A DNA stretch of 64,000 bases, taken from Vicugna pacos. Its lineage: Eukaryota > Chordata > Mammalia > Artiodactyla > Camelidae. The notes under the pieces are model-generated. The model saw nothing but the letters and a program-made list of their open reading frames with translations. It made no database searches and was not told where the DNA came from. Of the stretch, positions 53,685 through 64,000 are shown in pieces. Each line of letters opens with the position of its first letter. The first letter of the stretch is position 1. The stretch spans positions 1-64,000 of the forward strand of contig NW_027328900.1 of the NCBI RefSeq assembly GCF_048564905.1, given 5' to 3'. The position numbers and the translations under genes were made by a program.

Positions 53685-53825
53685 AACTAGAAAGAAGGAA
53701 AGAAGGGAAAGAGAGAGGAGAGAGGGAAGAGAAAGAAGACAAAGACAGGAGAGAGAGAGAAAGAAGGAAAGAGTGAGAGAGGAAGGAAGGAAGGGAGGAG
53801 GAGAGAAAGAAAGAGAAAAAGAAGA
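53685..53825 (+). repeat. Polypurine tract (GAAA/GGAA/GAGA)n
   Basis: About 140 bases almost wholly A and G on the + strand, 250 bases right of the CpG island. Triplex-prone and likely length-variable. Confidence 0.92.
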
Positions 53826-55524
53826 TGTAAATATGGATACTCTCCGCCCACAATTTCTGTTTTGATAAGTCTATAGTTTTTTTCTTAATCAGTTTTCTCC
53901 CCTAAGCAGCTCTGTCCAAAGTGTAGTCTGTTAAGCTGATGAGAAGAGAGGGCAGAAGACGGGCTGATGTGACCCCAAGTTAAAATTTTTCTTTCAAATC
54001 TGCTGCAAGGGAAGATAGTTCGGGAAAAACCAATGGAAAGATTGCATATGGAAAAAAAATTATTAGATAATCATCATCAAAGTAGATTTTTAAAAATCTG
54101 GGTAAGCATCATTAGCCTGTTTGCCAGATGGAAGATGTTTGTGTGCACAGATCTGGCTTCCAGAGGTCTTCCTCTCAATAAAATCTACTTAAAGTTACTC
54201 CAATATTTTAAATCAGATGCTAGGAACTCAAGGGTCCAGGAATTACATCAGGCAAAAAAGTTCTGCCCCAGGTGGATGTGGGACAGTTGGCACAGTGAAG
54301 TCCCAATCCAGCCAGGTCCCAGCCCTCTGGGTCTCACCTGTAAAAGGTGCCCTGGAGGACGGGAGTGACTGGACGGCGGGTGCAGTGCACTGGGGAGTGG
54401 ACTGGACGCTGGGACACTGCATTGGGAAGCATTTGGGGAGTTTTGCCAAGCTCCACGTAGCTCACTCTGAACCTCAGTAACTGGGCTCCTCAGCATGCAC
54501 CCAAGGGAATGGAGTTTGTAGACCCATCAAAAGACGTGGGCAGGGTACACCACCAACCCTCCCAGCACCCCCACCCCTCCCACGCCCTCATCACCACATG
54601 CTACACCGCACACTAGCCTGGCAGGGCCCCTCTGGGTCTGAGTGGGGGGCAGTTTTTCTCTAGTTTCAGTTCCTAGCGAACCCTCGTCTCCACCTACCAT
54701 ACTCACCCACCTGAAGGAGTGGTAACAGGAAGGCAGGAGGGAAGGCAGCACTTTCAATGTCTGTGGGCATCTCTTGCTTCTAGAAGCTTCAGGCCTGAGA
54801 GCTGCCACCTGGCCTAGCTCAGCACTCCTCTTGGTTTCTGCAGCTTTCTGCTGGTCAGATGGGGCTTCTCTTCTTGGATGAGTCTGCAGGACGCCCTCCC
54901 ACCCCAGCCCACCTGTTTGGTGTGTGAGGCCCACCGCACAGCAGTTCTTGCCTCCCAGCCTGGCCTCCTCCTCGGAGCACTGTGAGGCCCCGGTGAGTGG
55001 GGTCAGCCCTTGGGTGGCCCCTGAGGAAGGAAGTGGGATGAGTGATGTGGACTTTTCTTCCAGGTGGCGCTGTCTGTGGGTGGGGCTTCAGGAGGTAGGC
55101 AGGAGCAATCCCTGGGAGTTGAAGGGCAGGGGTCAGAACCTTTCCAGAGATTCTGTGGAGAATATCCAGCTACTGGACAAAGCTTGTGGTGCCCTCACCT
55201 GGGACTCTGCTGTCCCACCTCCACGAGAGGTTGGAAACTTGTGAGGGCATTTCTGGGGCACTACTAACATTTTGTGCCTAGAATTTTGGGACCAGGGATA
55301 TAAAACTGATGCCGCGGGTTGGGACTTGGTCCCATCACAGGAGAATTATCTCTACTCAAATAGCAATGGTGACCTCCCCTGAGGAGCACTGCTAGGGTTG
55401 AACTGGGTGCTTCTGAGGGACTTTAAATATAAGTGACTGTCATTGTGACATCCATTGTAGGTGATCTATGGAATACTGGCAAAATAACCACCCCCCAGGA
55501 GGATTCAAGGTCTAGGCACATATG

Positions 55525-55660
55525 GTCTGTGTGTGTGTATGTCTTGGGTGTGTTATGCACACACAGACACACCTGAGCATGCACAGGCATGGACACGCAC
55601 ACAGATTTGTGCGTGCACTGTCAGTGCACACTCACATTCACACATGCACATGTGTTGCAG
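55525..55660. repeat. GT/CA-rich tract
   Basis: TGTGTGTGTGTATGTC then CACACACAGACACACC and CATTCACACATGCACATG. A GT run followed by CA runs, partly inverted to each other. Confidence 0.75.
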
Positions 55661-55713
55661 ACAGTCCTCTGGGAGAACTTTGACCAGCCCTGTGATGATG
55701 GGTGCAGTGAGCT

Positions 55714-55760
55714 GGGGGGGAGGGGGGAAGGGAGGCACAAGGAGGGGAGGGGAGGGGGGA
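55714..55760 (+). other. G-quadruplex-prone G runs
   Basis: At least five runs of four or more G within 47 bases (GGGGGGG, GGGGGG, GGGG, GGGG, GGGGGG). Confidence 0.7.
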
Positions 55761-56514
55761 GTCCTGGGAATGGTGCCTCTGGAGAGGCTGAGCAGCATTT
55801 GGGGACCTCAGGTGGCATAGCACTCCCAGCTCCTTTTCTGGGAATTCAGTCTCTCCCTGGGGCTCTGCCCACCAGCAAAATTTGGAGCCAAGAAAATGCC
55901 ATTCATTTTAAGTGATGGAGTCAGCTGGTAGTTGGCCGGCACTGGTCCCTTGAGTTGATAGAGACACATGTCCATCCCCTGCCTCCCACAACCTCTGTGC
56001 AGTGGGGCCAAGGGTGCCTGCAGACAGAGGAGTGAAGGCTCTTCCCCTGCACAGGTGGAGGGGTCCTGAGCATCCCTTTCCTGAATCACTGGCTCTGCCA
56101 CTTGTGCTCCTTCCCCTCCGTGACTACCTCCTGCCGACAGCCTGCCCCCCAGCCCCCAGCTTCCTCCCACTCCCTGTCCTCCTTGACCTTGGTTCCCACT
56201 CACCTACGGATTTGCGGATTCAGCTGTGTCTCATGAACATCTACCTGGCCCAACCCTATCACCAGGAGCCGGTTTCTAGGTTTGTCTCCTATGTGAGACC
56301 CAGGCTGAATGAACTTCCTGTATCCATGGGGACTGAGGTGGGAAGAGGTTCAGAAGAGCAAGGCAGAGAGAAGCCGCTTGCAGTTAATAGCTTAGGACAC
56401 AATTGTGGGCATAATTAGCACGGGGGTACTTTCATAAAGCATCACATTAAAAAAAAAATCATGACTTACAGGTTCATGCTGTGGTTCAACCTCAAGAACA
56501 GCCCCTAAGCTCAC

Positions 56515-56615
56515 AGGTGTGTTCACGCACATACACACGTGAGTGTGCACAGGCACGCATGGACACCAAGGAGTTGTGCGTGTGCTCAGCGTACACATGA
56601 ACACTCGTAGGTGCA
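56515..56615. repeat. Degenerate CA/GT tract
   Basis: GTGTGTTCACGCACATACAC, GTGAGTGTGCACAGGCACGC and similar alternating text; decayed microsatellite. Confidence 0.6.
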
Positions 56616-57112
56616 TCTGTTGTCTCCACAACACCCGGCCCCTCTCGCCAGGGCAAGCGCTACCTTTCAGCCTCAGTTTCTCCAGCCCCGCTGACAGGCT
56701 GTGTCTCTGTACCCCGACCTGAAGGGCAGAGAATGCTAAGCCCAGCTGGAGGGGGGGGCGGGGCACGAAGTACCCCACTGGGAAGGCAGAGCCTCTGGTA
56801 CATGCTCCCACCCTCCGTTTGGCAGACTCTTCTGGGAGGGAGCAGGGAGGGCAGCCAGCTGGAGTGGGCTCTTCTGGGTTTGCGGGAGCAGATTAGGTAC
56901 CCTGTGTGTTTAGTGATGCTGCTAGTTTGGCCTCGGTGAGAGTATTTGCACCAAGGTAGTTGGCATATACTACGAGTCCTCTTCCCCACTCAGTGGCTTG
57001 TTAAACATCTCCCTAGAACACAACTGGAACAGAACAGAATTGTTTTGCTTCTCAGGTTCCTGTGGAAGCTCTCTGCCTGACCTACTGGGCGCATCTCAGG
57101 CAGGAGAAATGC

Positions 57113-57137
57113 GGGGGAATGGGGTGGGAGGTGGGAG
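57113..57137 (+). other. G-quadruplex motif
   Basis: Five runs or more in 25 bases: GGGGG, GGGG, GGG, GG, GGG with loops of 1-4 bases, fitting the G3+N1-7 pattern. Confidence 0.7.
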
Positions 57138-57324
57138 GCAGTGTGGGGAGCAGACCTGTGGGGAACAGGGGCCCCACCCTCCTGCCCAGGCTGCACCTGG
57201 GCACCGGCACCCAGTTGTGACTGTTCCCTTTGCCTAGAAACCCTTTTCCTTCTCTATTGCAGTCTGACCCTGGAGGGGCAGCTGCATTCCTGCCCACTAT
57301 GGGAGGGTTCCTGGATGCCCTGCA

Positions 57325-57600
57325 GGTAGTGGGGATGGGGTCTGGAGCCCAGCTTGGGCCCTGACTCTGCCACTTACTAGCGGTGTGGCTTTGGGTGACC
57401 TAACCTTTCACAGCCTTCATCCCTTTATAAAATAGGAGTAATGACATTTATGCCAACATGGTGTGAGCATTGAGCAGGGCCACCTGTGGGACACACCTGA
57501 CACAGGGCTGGCACAAAACTCACAAGTGATAATGGCAGTTCCTTTCCCTCCTCCCGTCCAGCCCCTGGCGGACTGCAGACACCTCGCATTAGCCTGAGTC
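57325..57600 (+). repeat. MIR, forward
   Basis: CCCTGACTCTGCCACTTACT, GGCTTTGGGTGACCTAACC and TATAAAATAGGAGTAATGAC. Confidence 0.85.
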
Positions 57601-58394
57601 ACGATAACTGTGAATGCACCAACTTGGCCAGATTGGCTGTCAGATTGGATTATAAAAAGAGTCCAGACTCACGCTGTTTACAAGAGGATCATCTAAAACA
57701 AGGATGTGGAAGGTTGAAAGTAATTAGATGATACCAGCCACGAGAAAGCTGGTGTATCTTCATAAACATCAAACCAAATATTATTTAAGACAAAGAATAT
57801 TTATGAGGGAAAACAGGAGTGCCTACATCATGATTACAGGAACAATCTACGAAGATAAAACAGTTCTCAAGTTGTGTTACCTAATAACGTATCTTTAAAA
57901 TGTATGAAGCAGATATCAGAGAAAGTCAAAAGAGAACTTGTGGGAGAATGAGAAGTTTTGCAAATCGTGCAGCTGAGAAGGGATTTTTAGCTAGAATACA
58001 TAAAGAATTCTTACAACCGAACAATAAAACGATAAATATGAATAAAAGATATTTTAAAAACGGACGAAAGATTTGGATAGACAGTTCTCTGAAGGAGATA
58101 TGCAAATGACCAATAAACACATGAAAAAGATGCTCAGCATCATTGGTCATGAAGGAAGTTCCAATCAAAACCACAGTAAGATAGCACTGCTTATCCACGA
58201 GGGTGGCTAGAATCAAAAAGGCAGATAACAAATGTTTGCAGGACGTAGGGAAATTGGCCCTTGCGCATCGCTGGTGGGGGTGTGGAGCGGTGCAGCCACC
58301 GTGGAAGGCAGTCTGCCAGTTCCTCAAACTGTTAAATACCGAGCTGCCATTTGACCCAGCAAACTCTACTTCTAAGTTCGTGTGCCGGACGCAC

Positions 58395-58927
58395 AGTGAG
58401 TTCAAACAAACCTAAACATCGGAGTCTGGAGCAGAGAAAGGTATTTTGCAGGGCCAAGCAAGGAAGACGGGTGGCTCCGGCTTGAAAAACCAGAACTCTG
58501 ATGGTTTGGGAGGAGGAGCGTTTTTAAGCAAAGTTTGGGATGGAGGCTGCAGGTGTGTGACTTTCTTCTGATTGGTTGGTGGTGAGGGATGGGGTGGTGT
58601 TCATCAACCTTGTGTTCAGCCTGAAGTTATCATCCTCCACCTGGGTGGAGGCCTTAGTTCTTGCAGAAGAACTCAAAGATATTGTGTATATTCCTTGAGG
58701 AGGAACCAGGACCCTGTGCCGCAAGGCCGCGCTGTTGTTTCTTGACTGTTCCTCCCTTGTCTCTGCATTTCCTCCCTTCCCTGATTGGCAACTGTTTGAA
58801 CCTGCGCTTTGGAACTCAGGGAAGGTCAAGGAGGCTGAAGGAAACCTATGTCCTACTAGCAAGAAAAGGGGGACATGGAGAGGATTTGTACCAGGGAGGA
58901 CCCCCACAGTGTCCGGCTCTATTTCAG
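58395..58927. mobile_element. LTR-like fossil of artiodactyl type, inside an L1
   Basis: GAGTCTGGAGCAGAGAAAGG, GCAGGGCCAAGCAAGGAAGA and TCTGATTGGTTGGTGGTGAG resemble an endogenous retrovirus LTR I recall from cetartiodactyl genomes (probably class I). Solo, no internal region seen. Younger than the L1 it interrupts. Confidence 0.45.
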
Positions 58928-59214
58928 ATGAACCTTGAAAACATGCCAAGTGAACAAAGCCAGACACAAAAGGCCGCATGTATGACTCCTTTTATGTGAA
59001 ATGTCCAGAAATGTCCAATCCATAGAGACAAAAAATAGGCTGGTGGTTGCCAGGGCTGGGGTTGGGGGGGTTAAAGGGTAGAAGTTGTGGGGCAATGAGG
59101 AGTGACTGGGTACAGGGTTTTTTTTTTTATGTTGATGAAACGTTTTTAAGTTGATCGTGGTGATGATTCTTAATTGTGGATAGACTAACAAAAACCATTG
59201 AACTGGCCGATTTC

Positions 59215-59346
59215 TTTCTTTCCTTTTTTTTTTTTTAAATGGGGGAACGTACTTAGTTTATTTTTAGAGGAGGCACTGGGGATTGAACCCAGGACCTCAT
59301 GCATGCTAAGCATGTGCTTTACCACTTGAGCTATACCTTGCCACCC
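59215..59346 (-). mobile_element. Camelid tRNA-Ala SINE, reverse
   Basis: Poly-T, GTACTTAGTTTATTTTTAGA, GGCACTGGGGATTGAACCCA and CCACTTGAGCTATACC. Flanked by TTGAACTGGCCGATTTC (59198-59214) and TGAACTGGACAATTTC (59347-59362). Confidence 0.94.
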
Positions 59347-59994
59347 TGAACTGGACAATTTCAATGGGTAAAAACATCATATGTGAATTATACATCAGTA
59401 AGGCTGATTATATGCAGATATAGATACTGATATATAGATAGATATGTAAATTCAGTTTATTCTGCCTTTTGACTTGGGGTCTACTCCCCAGAGAAGGCCC
59501 GGCCTGGCCTGTCGTCCCTGTGCTGGAAGAAAACTCCTCCCCTGCTCACCCTGGGGTATTTGATGAGGAGAGAGACTGTGTTCCCAGGCCTTTCGTTGGT
59601 CTGGGGTCCGAATGTGTCCCTAAAAGGATGCCCCCTTTTCTCTGGGGACTTGATGGAACCAGGATGAGGATGAGGGTTCTGGCAATAGGCATAACCCCCC
59701 TCACTTTAACCTTTTTGACCACTTGGATGTGTGTAGGAAAATTCATTCTTCCTGCAGACTTGGGGTCTTGGGAAGAGTCACCCCGAAGCCCCTTGTCTCT
59801 GGCTCCCTGTCTCCCCTTCCTCTCCCAGAGCCCAAACTGATCTTTCTCTGGACTCATGCATAGTTGCGTCTGTTCTCTTTTGTGTGTTTTATCTGAAGGA
59901 ACTGAAGACCTTGCACAAGTCAGTGCATCTCCCCAAGGCTCTTCTGTTTCAGGGACGCCTGGGACCCCAAATGCTTCATCTTGGGGTTTCGTCT

Positions 59995-60110
59995 AAAGCA
60001 GGGGTCTGCAGACTCTGGTCTGTTAGCGAGTCTGGCTGGTAGCCTGTTTTTGTTGAACCCAGAGCTACTAATGGTTTTAACATTTGTTTGTTTAGAAAAC
60101 TATGTTTTCC
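59995..60110. mobile_element. Possible hAT DNA transposon scrap
   Basis: AAGCAGGGGTCTGCAGACTC and GTAGCCTGTTTTTGTTGAAC resemble the ends of a common mammalian hAT remnant (GGGGTCGGCAAACT type). Weak. Confidence 0.35.
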
Positions 60111-60729
60111 CTCCTCCTTCAGGGACTCCCCAACTCCCACAAAAGGAATTCTGCGGAGTATGATTACTTCTGCCTCACCACAGGCATTGGGGTAATGAAG
60201 TCACCCTGTTAGAGGTGGCTTCTCATTGAGTGTGTGGGCACCCGGAGCACACCCAGGGAAAGACATGTCCCTGCCCCAAGGGAAGGGCCCCTGAGAGCAG
60301 AAGAGGGAGGGAAAGGGGACCCTCTTCTCCTTTTCCATCCCCCTTCCTCCCACCCTGATTCTGCCACAGAAGAAGGGTCTGACCTAGAACCTGGACAATG
60401 AGTCTACAGCCAATGGACAGATGGTAAGACTGAGGCCCCAGCCCCAGGAGCTTTGCCTGGCTGGCTGAATCACTGGAGACCCCCACTGCAGGGTCGCCCC
60501 TAGTAGACCTGTGCTGACTTCAAGTGTTCTTAGAGACCCTTTTAGTCCACCCATCCCGCCTCTTAGAGAAGCTGTCTTTAGCGACACCTGGTGGTCACTG
60601 ACCATCATAACTATGATTTGCCTTAAAGGCTGATCCATCCTCAGAAACAAAGTTTATTCAGTCACATAACTTCATTTCCCAGAGAAAGTTCAAAGAATAG
60701 CACTGACCTGCCAGAAAACACACAACAAT

Positions 60730-61620
60730 TCATTCCTTTATTAAAATGTGAATGATCATGGCCTGAGTGCCAGGCACTGGTGATGACAGCAGCTGTTAAA
60801 ACTGGGGAGAAGGAAAAGAAATAAATCAGGAAATGATCAGATATTAATAGGAACTATGAAAAGCATTAAACTGTGGAGCAAGGACAGAGTGACTATGTGA
60901 CTTCTTTAAATTGAGTGGTCATGGAGGGCTTCTTGGAAGAGGTTACATTTAAGCTAATATTTGAATAAGAATAAGCTGGTTGTGCAAAGATCTCAAGGAG
61001 CAGCATTTCAGGCAGAGGGGATTGTTTAAGCTCCTGAAATGGGGATGAGCTTTTGTGTTTGAGGGACAGAAACGGTGACTTTATCAGAGTGAGCAAGGTG
61101 GAGGCTGATAAGAAATGTGTGGTCAAGACAACAAAGTCAGATCACTGGGAACTGAATGCAAGGAAAGTGATTTGATTTTACTCCACTTGTGGTAGAAAGC
61201 ATTTGGGAAGTGTTCCTCCACTCCACTCTGCCCCTGGAGTATTTTCAGCAGGGGAGTGACTTTACTTGATTTCCATGTTACAAAGATCATTTGGTTGCTA
61301 TGTAGCTCATGGACTGATGGTGGTGGGAACAGAGGGGACAGTTAACATCCCATTGCAGTGGTCCAGGTGAGGGATGATGGTGGCTTGGGTTCGGCCAGAA
61401 GTGCTGGAGGTAGGGAGAAAAGAATGGATTCAAAATGTATTTTAAGAGGGGATGGGTACAGCTCAAGTGGTACACACATGCTTAGCATGCAGGAGGTCCT
61501 GGGTTTAATCTCCAGTACTTCCTCTAAAAATAAATAAATCAATAAACCTAATTACCTTCCTCTCCCCCTCAAAAAATGTATTTTAGAGGAAGAGTCAGCA
61601 GGATTTGCTGAAGGGAGGAA
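60730..61620 (+). repeat. Ancient mammalian repeat, copy E, split by a SINE
   Basis: 'gagtgccaggcactggtgat', 'tggagggcttcttggaagag', 'tggtccaggtgagggatgat' and, after the SINE, 'gtcagcaggatttgctgaag'. Same family as copies A-D. The stretch 62690-63100 may be a further decayed part. Confidence 0.6.
61447..61572 (+). mobile_element. Camelid tRNA-Ala SINE
   Basis: GGGATGGGTACAGCTCAAGT, CATGCTTAGCATGCAGGAGG, GGGTTTAATCTCCAGTACTT and AAATAAATAAATCAATAAAC. Flanked by AAAATGTATTTTAAGAGG (61432-61449) and AAAATGTATTTTAGAGG (61573-61589). Duplication and head overlap by a few bases. Confidence 0.93.
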
Positions 61621-61894
61621 AAGACTAATTTGGGTTTATTTATTTATTTTAAAGTACGACATTTTGAAATGTAGCATCTGCAAATAACAAAAAAAAAAAA
61701 GGAGAAAAAGAGAAGAAAAAGACTGGGAAATACTGTCACAGGTTAAGGAGAAACAAGTGATTAATTGTTGCCTTCAATCAGGTCGCCTGGCAACAGACCC
61801 AGATGAAGCTTTGTTATTCAAGATGTTATTGTTATTGGCTCTCTGCGTTTGTTGAGGGATGAACGGATCAAGGAAACGTGATAGATGTCACTTG

Positions 61895-62010
61895 TGACCA
61901 CATGGATGGACTCTGAGGGCATCATGTGAAGTGAAACAAGTCAGACAGAGAAAGACAAATACTGCATGATCTCATATGGGTGGAATCCAAAGAGAGGTCT
62001 AGCCTTTGCC
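61895..62010 (+). mobile_element. L1 3' UTR fragment, forward
   Basis: GTGACCACATGGATGGACTC, AGTCAGACAGAGAAAGACAA and TACTGCATGATCTCATATGG are L1 3' phrases. Confidence 0.75.
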
Positions 62011-63504
62011 CTTGGCTACTGGGAGGTGGTCTCCTGGCTCTGGAATGTCCTGCGTGATGGGAGTGTCTTTGTTTTCCTGGGAGCATTGACAGCTAGACAG
62101 TCTTGCAATGTGATTTATGATGGGGACTTTGGGCTTCATGGTATCATTCTGCCTCTGGAAGGGGCTGGAGACAGCAGGTATCAGCCCAGCCTCCAGGAGG
62201 GGCTAGAGACTGAAGGCTGGCCACGAGGGCAGCGCATGGTAACAACAGTGATGCTAAAGGCCCTGGTCAGCTTCCCTGGTTGGCATTGACGTCACATCGT
62301 GACTGGGACACGGATGACCAGACCTAGGCTCTTGTTTGGACGCTCCTGGGCTCTGCCCCAGAGGTCCCTGCCCTTGGCTGATTTTCACCTATTTCTTTTC
62401 TCTGCATACCGGGAATCTTCAGCACTTCAATGGTCATGGGTTCCTTTTCTTTTCTGTGCTGAGCCCAGCTCCACTCACTCACAGAACTCCACGTCCAGAG
62501 GCCACACACTTGGCTCTTCAGACCAGAGCTCCTGGTGAGGGATGTCCACGCACGCGCACACCTCACCTGGGCTGTGTGCAAAAGCTCATCCAGTTTTTCA
62601 CTTGAGTGTCTGGGTGGATGATGGTGCCTTTGTAGTGTGAAAAGACTGAGGGAGGAGGAATTTGGGAGGAGGAACCAAGAATTCTGTTTTGTGGTGAGTT
62701 TGCGATGCTTGTTGGGTGTCCAGGTGACCCAGGACATCCAGACAGCAGAGGGTGGAATTCAACTACAGAAACAGCAGAGACCCCGAGGCAGGAGGAAAAC
62801 CAGAGGAGCACGTGGGTCACAGAGGCTGGAAGAAGAAGGTATTTAAAGAGGGTGAGGTCCGCTGGGTCCTCTGCTGCTGAGAAGCCAGGAGCAATAAGGT
62901 CATTTGGCCTGACTATCAGGAGGCCATGTGGTGACCTCGATCTGCTGAGACCCTGAGCAGTCTTGGCTGAGAGGTGACGACAAAACCAAGGACAGAGGAG
63001 CAAGAGTACAAGACAAGGAAACGGAGGCCTGAGGACGGACAGTGATTTTGCAGGGCTGAGTCTGACGCTGTGAGCATCACAGGAGCTGGGGTTTTGAAAG
63101 ACAAGGAAGGAAGATGGTGTGGAAGTGGCGTGCAGAGCAGGAGAGACATCCACCAGGCTCCAAGGTTCTGTGAAAGGAGGAGGAGGAGGGGATAAAAGCA
63201 AGCACCTTCCTCCTGAGAGTTCGCAGGGAAAGCCATGTCGTCAAGTGATGATTATGTTCATTTGGGGCTAAACGGTGTCAAGGGATTGTAAATAGAAGTG
63301 AAGAGTGGAGGGGAATTTGGTGCTGGTGGACCACGGGTCTCAGAGGGATGAAGGACAGGAAATTGGATCAAAATAGAGGAGAGAGAATAGGAGAAGCGGC
63401 TGAAGGGCTCAGGGGGTGATGGTAACTGGTCCGGGATGAGGGGTATGACGAAGGTGGGGAGGGGCTCAGTGGTCTGCAGAAAAGTGGGAAATTAGTTACG
63501 ATAG

Positions 63505-63920
63505 CCAGGCTCCAGGGTGGCTGCCCAGGAGCCGTGCCTCCTTGTATTCATGACTTTGTGGAGTCCCCTCCCCCAGTGAATCGGGGCTGGTCTATGGGAC
63601 CAGTGGAACATGGTGAAGATGATGGAGAGTGATTTACAAGGCACGGTCATAAAAGGCATTGCGGATTTCGTCTTGGTCTCTTGGGTTGCTCATTCTAGGG
63701 GGAGCTAGTTGCTATGCCATGAGGACCCTCAATCAGCCCCGTAGAAGGGGCTGCCTGGAGGGGAACTGAGGCCTCCCATCAGACAGCCAGCGCTATCTTG
63801 CTAACTGTGTGAGTGAAACATCTCCAGCCTGAGCCAAACCTTCAGACTCTGAGCCAGAGCTGCTTAGCCAAGCTGCTTCTGAATTCCTGGCCCCTAGAAA
63901 CCATGAAATAATAAATTACT
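63505..63920 (+). mobile_element. MaLR-type LTR (MLT1-like), fossil, forward
   Basis: TAGCCAGGCTCCAGGGTGGC, TGGAGTCCCCTCCCCCAGTG, ATAAAAGGCATTGCGG, CATGAGGACCCTCAATCAGC, GAATTCCTGGCCCCTAGAAA and AAATAATAAATTACT, in the order of an MLT1D/E-type LTR. Old and decayed. Confidence 0.65.
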
Positions 63921-63921
63921 A

Positions 63922-64000
63922 ATATTTTAACAACCTTATTGGGATATAATTCATATACCATACAATTCATCCAATTGAAGCATAAACTGCAGTTTTTTGT
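63922..64000 (-). mobile_element. L1 3' end, reverse, continues past the window
   Basis: CAACCTTATTGGGATATAAT and TCATATACCATACAATTCAT are the reverse of an L1M 3' end. Confidence 0.7.

Larger units (their letters stand above)
57655..59400 (+). mobile_element. L1, ORF2 C-terminus and 3' UTR, forward, with two insertions
   Basis: ACCAATAAACACATGAAAAA, TCCAATCAAAACCACAGTAA and CATTTGACCCAGCAAACTCT (57655-58380), resuming at GATGAACCTTGAAAACATGC (58928) and AGACACAAAAGGCCGCATGT up to about 59400. Split by an LTR-like fossil and a SINE. Unusually CpG-rich near 58260 for an L1. Confidence 0.82.
38356..64000. other. Intergenic region downstream of SPNS3
   Basis: No coding exon is supported. No piece of SPNS2, the expected right-hand neighbour, was recognised. 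Contains the repeats listed separately, one CpG island, and single-copy stretches at about 38500-39290, 49250-50750, 51600-52950, 53830-57300 and 59450-60700 in which I see no gene. Confidence 0.7.

Noticed and set aside
60581-60597. CTCF-like site ACACCTGGTGGTC
   Set aside because: One key G of the core is T on the reverse strand and the context is weak, so it was not listed as a feature.
57-61572. tRNA-Ala genes
   Set aside because: All tRNA-like sequences have SINE tails, target duplications and mismatched stems; they are SINE heads, not functional tRNA genes.
62010-62570. Possible LTR or other old repeat to the right of the L1 scrap
   Set aside because: Some phrases look repeat-like (ggggctggagacagcaggta), but I could not match ends or family, so nothing is claimed.
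62563-63201. 212-codon open frame on - strand
   Set aside because: Antisense of purine-rich, possibly repeat-derived DNA; Ser/Pro/Leu-rich translation without any domain.

Overview
This is vertebrate nuclear DNA, almost certainly from a camelid (camel, llama or alpaca type). Two things point there. The window holds ten consecutive coding exons of a mammalian spinster-family transporter. It also carries at least 14 copies of a SINE whose head is a tRNA-Ala(AGC)-like sequence and whose tail is rich in AAATAAATAAACCTAATTACC, the form I know from camelids. Older mammalian repeats (MIR, L2, L1, MaLR LTRs, MER5-like) fill in the rest. There are no operons, CRISPR arrays, rRNA genes or intact tRNA genes.

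Positions 1-38355 (+ strand) are the 3' part of SPNS3 (spinster homolog 3, a major facilitator superfamily membrane transporter). Ten exons lie at 4041-4179/4180, 4651-4802, 5520-5586, 6336-6484, 7304-7456, 12001-12190, 30805-30870, 36608-36706, 36838-37009 and 37959-38047. They correspond to exons 3-12 of the 12-exon human gene as I recall it. A short 3' UTR follows, with an ATTAAA signal at 38329. The first two exons, about 88 residues, lie upstream of the window. All splice phases agree except one: the exon 3/exon 4 junction is one base out of frame, next to a run of ten C. This is either an assembly error or a real lesion.

The introns hold mostly old repeats. The 18.6 kb intron 8 (12191-30804) contains a three-level nest (ancient repeat, MaLR LTR inside it, SINE inside that), an L1 with a young SINE in it, a 300-base polypyrimidine tract, and about 5 kb of GC-rich DNA without recognisable genes.

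Positions 38356-64000 show no coding exon. They hold several L1 mosaics, LTR fossils and SINEs, plus an orphan CpG island at about 52980-53440 followed by a purine tract and G-quadruplex-prone runs. In the mammalian order I remember (UBE2G1 - SPNS3 - SPNS2) the next gene to the right should be SPNS2. None of its coding exons is visible here, so the CpG island is a candidate distal promoter or enhancer.

I found no convincing new biological system. The best leads are the SPNS3 junction problem, the orphan CpG island and several well-resolved nested insertions.
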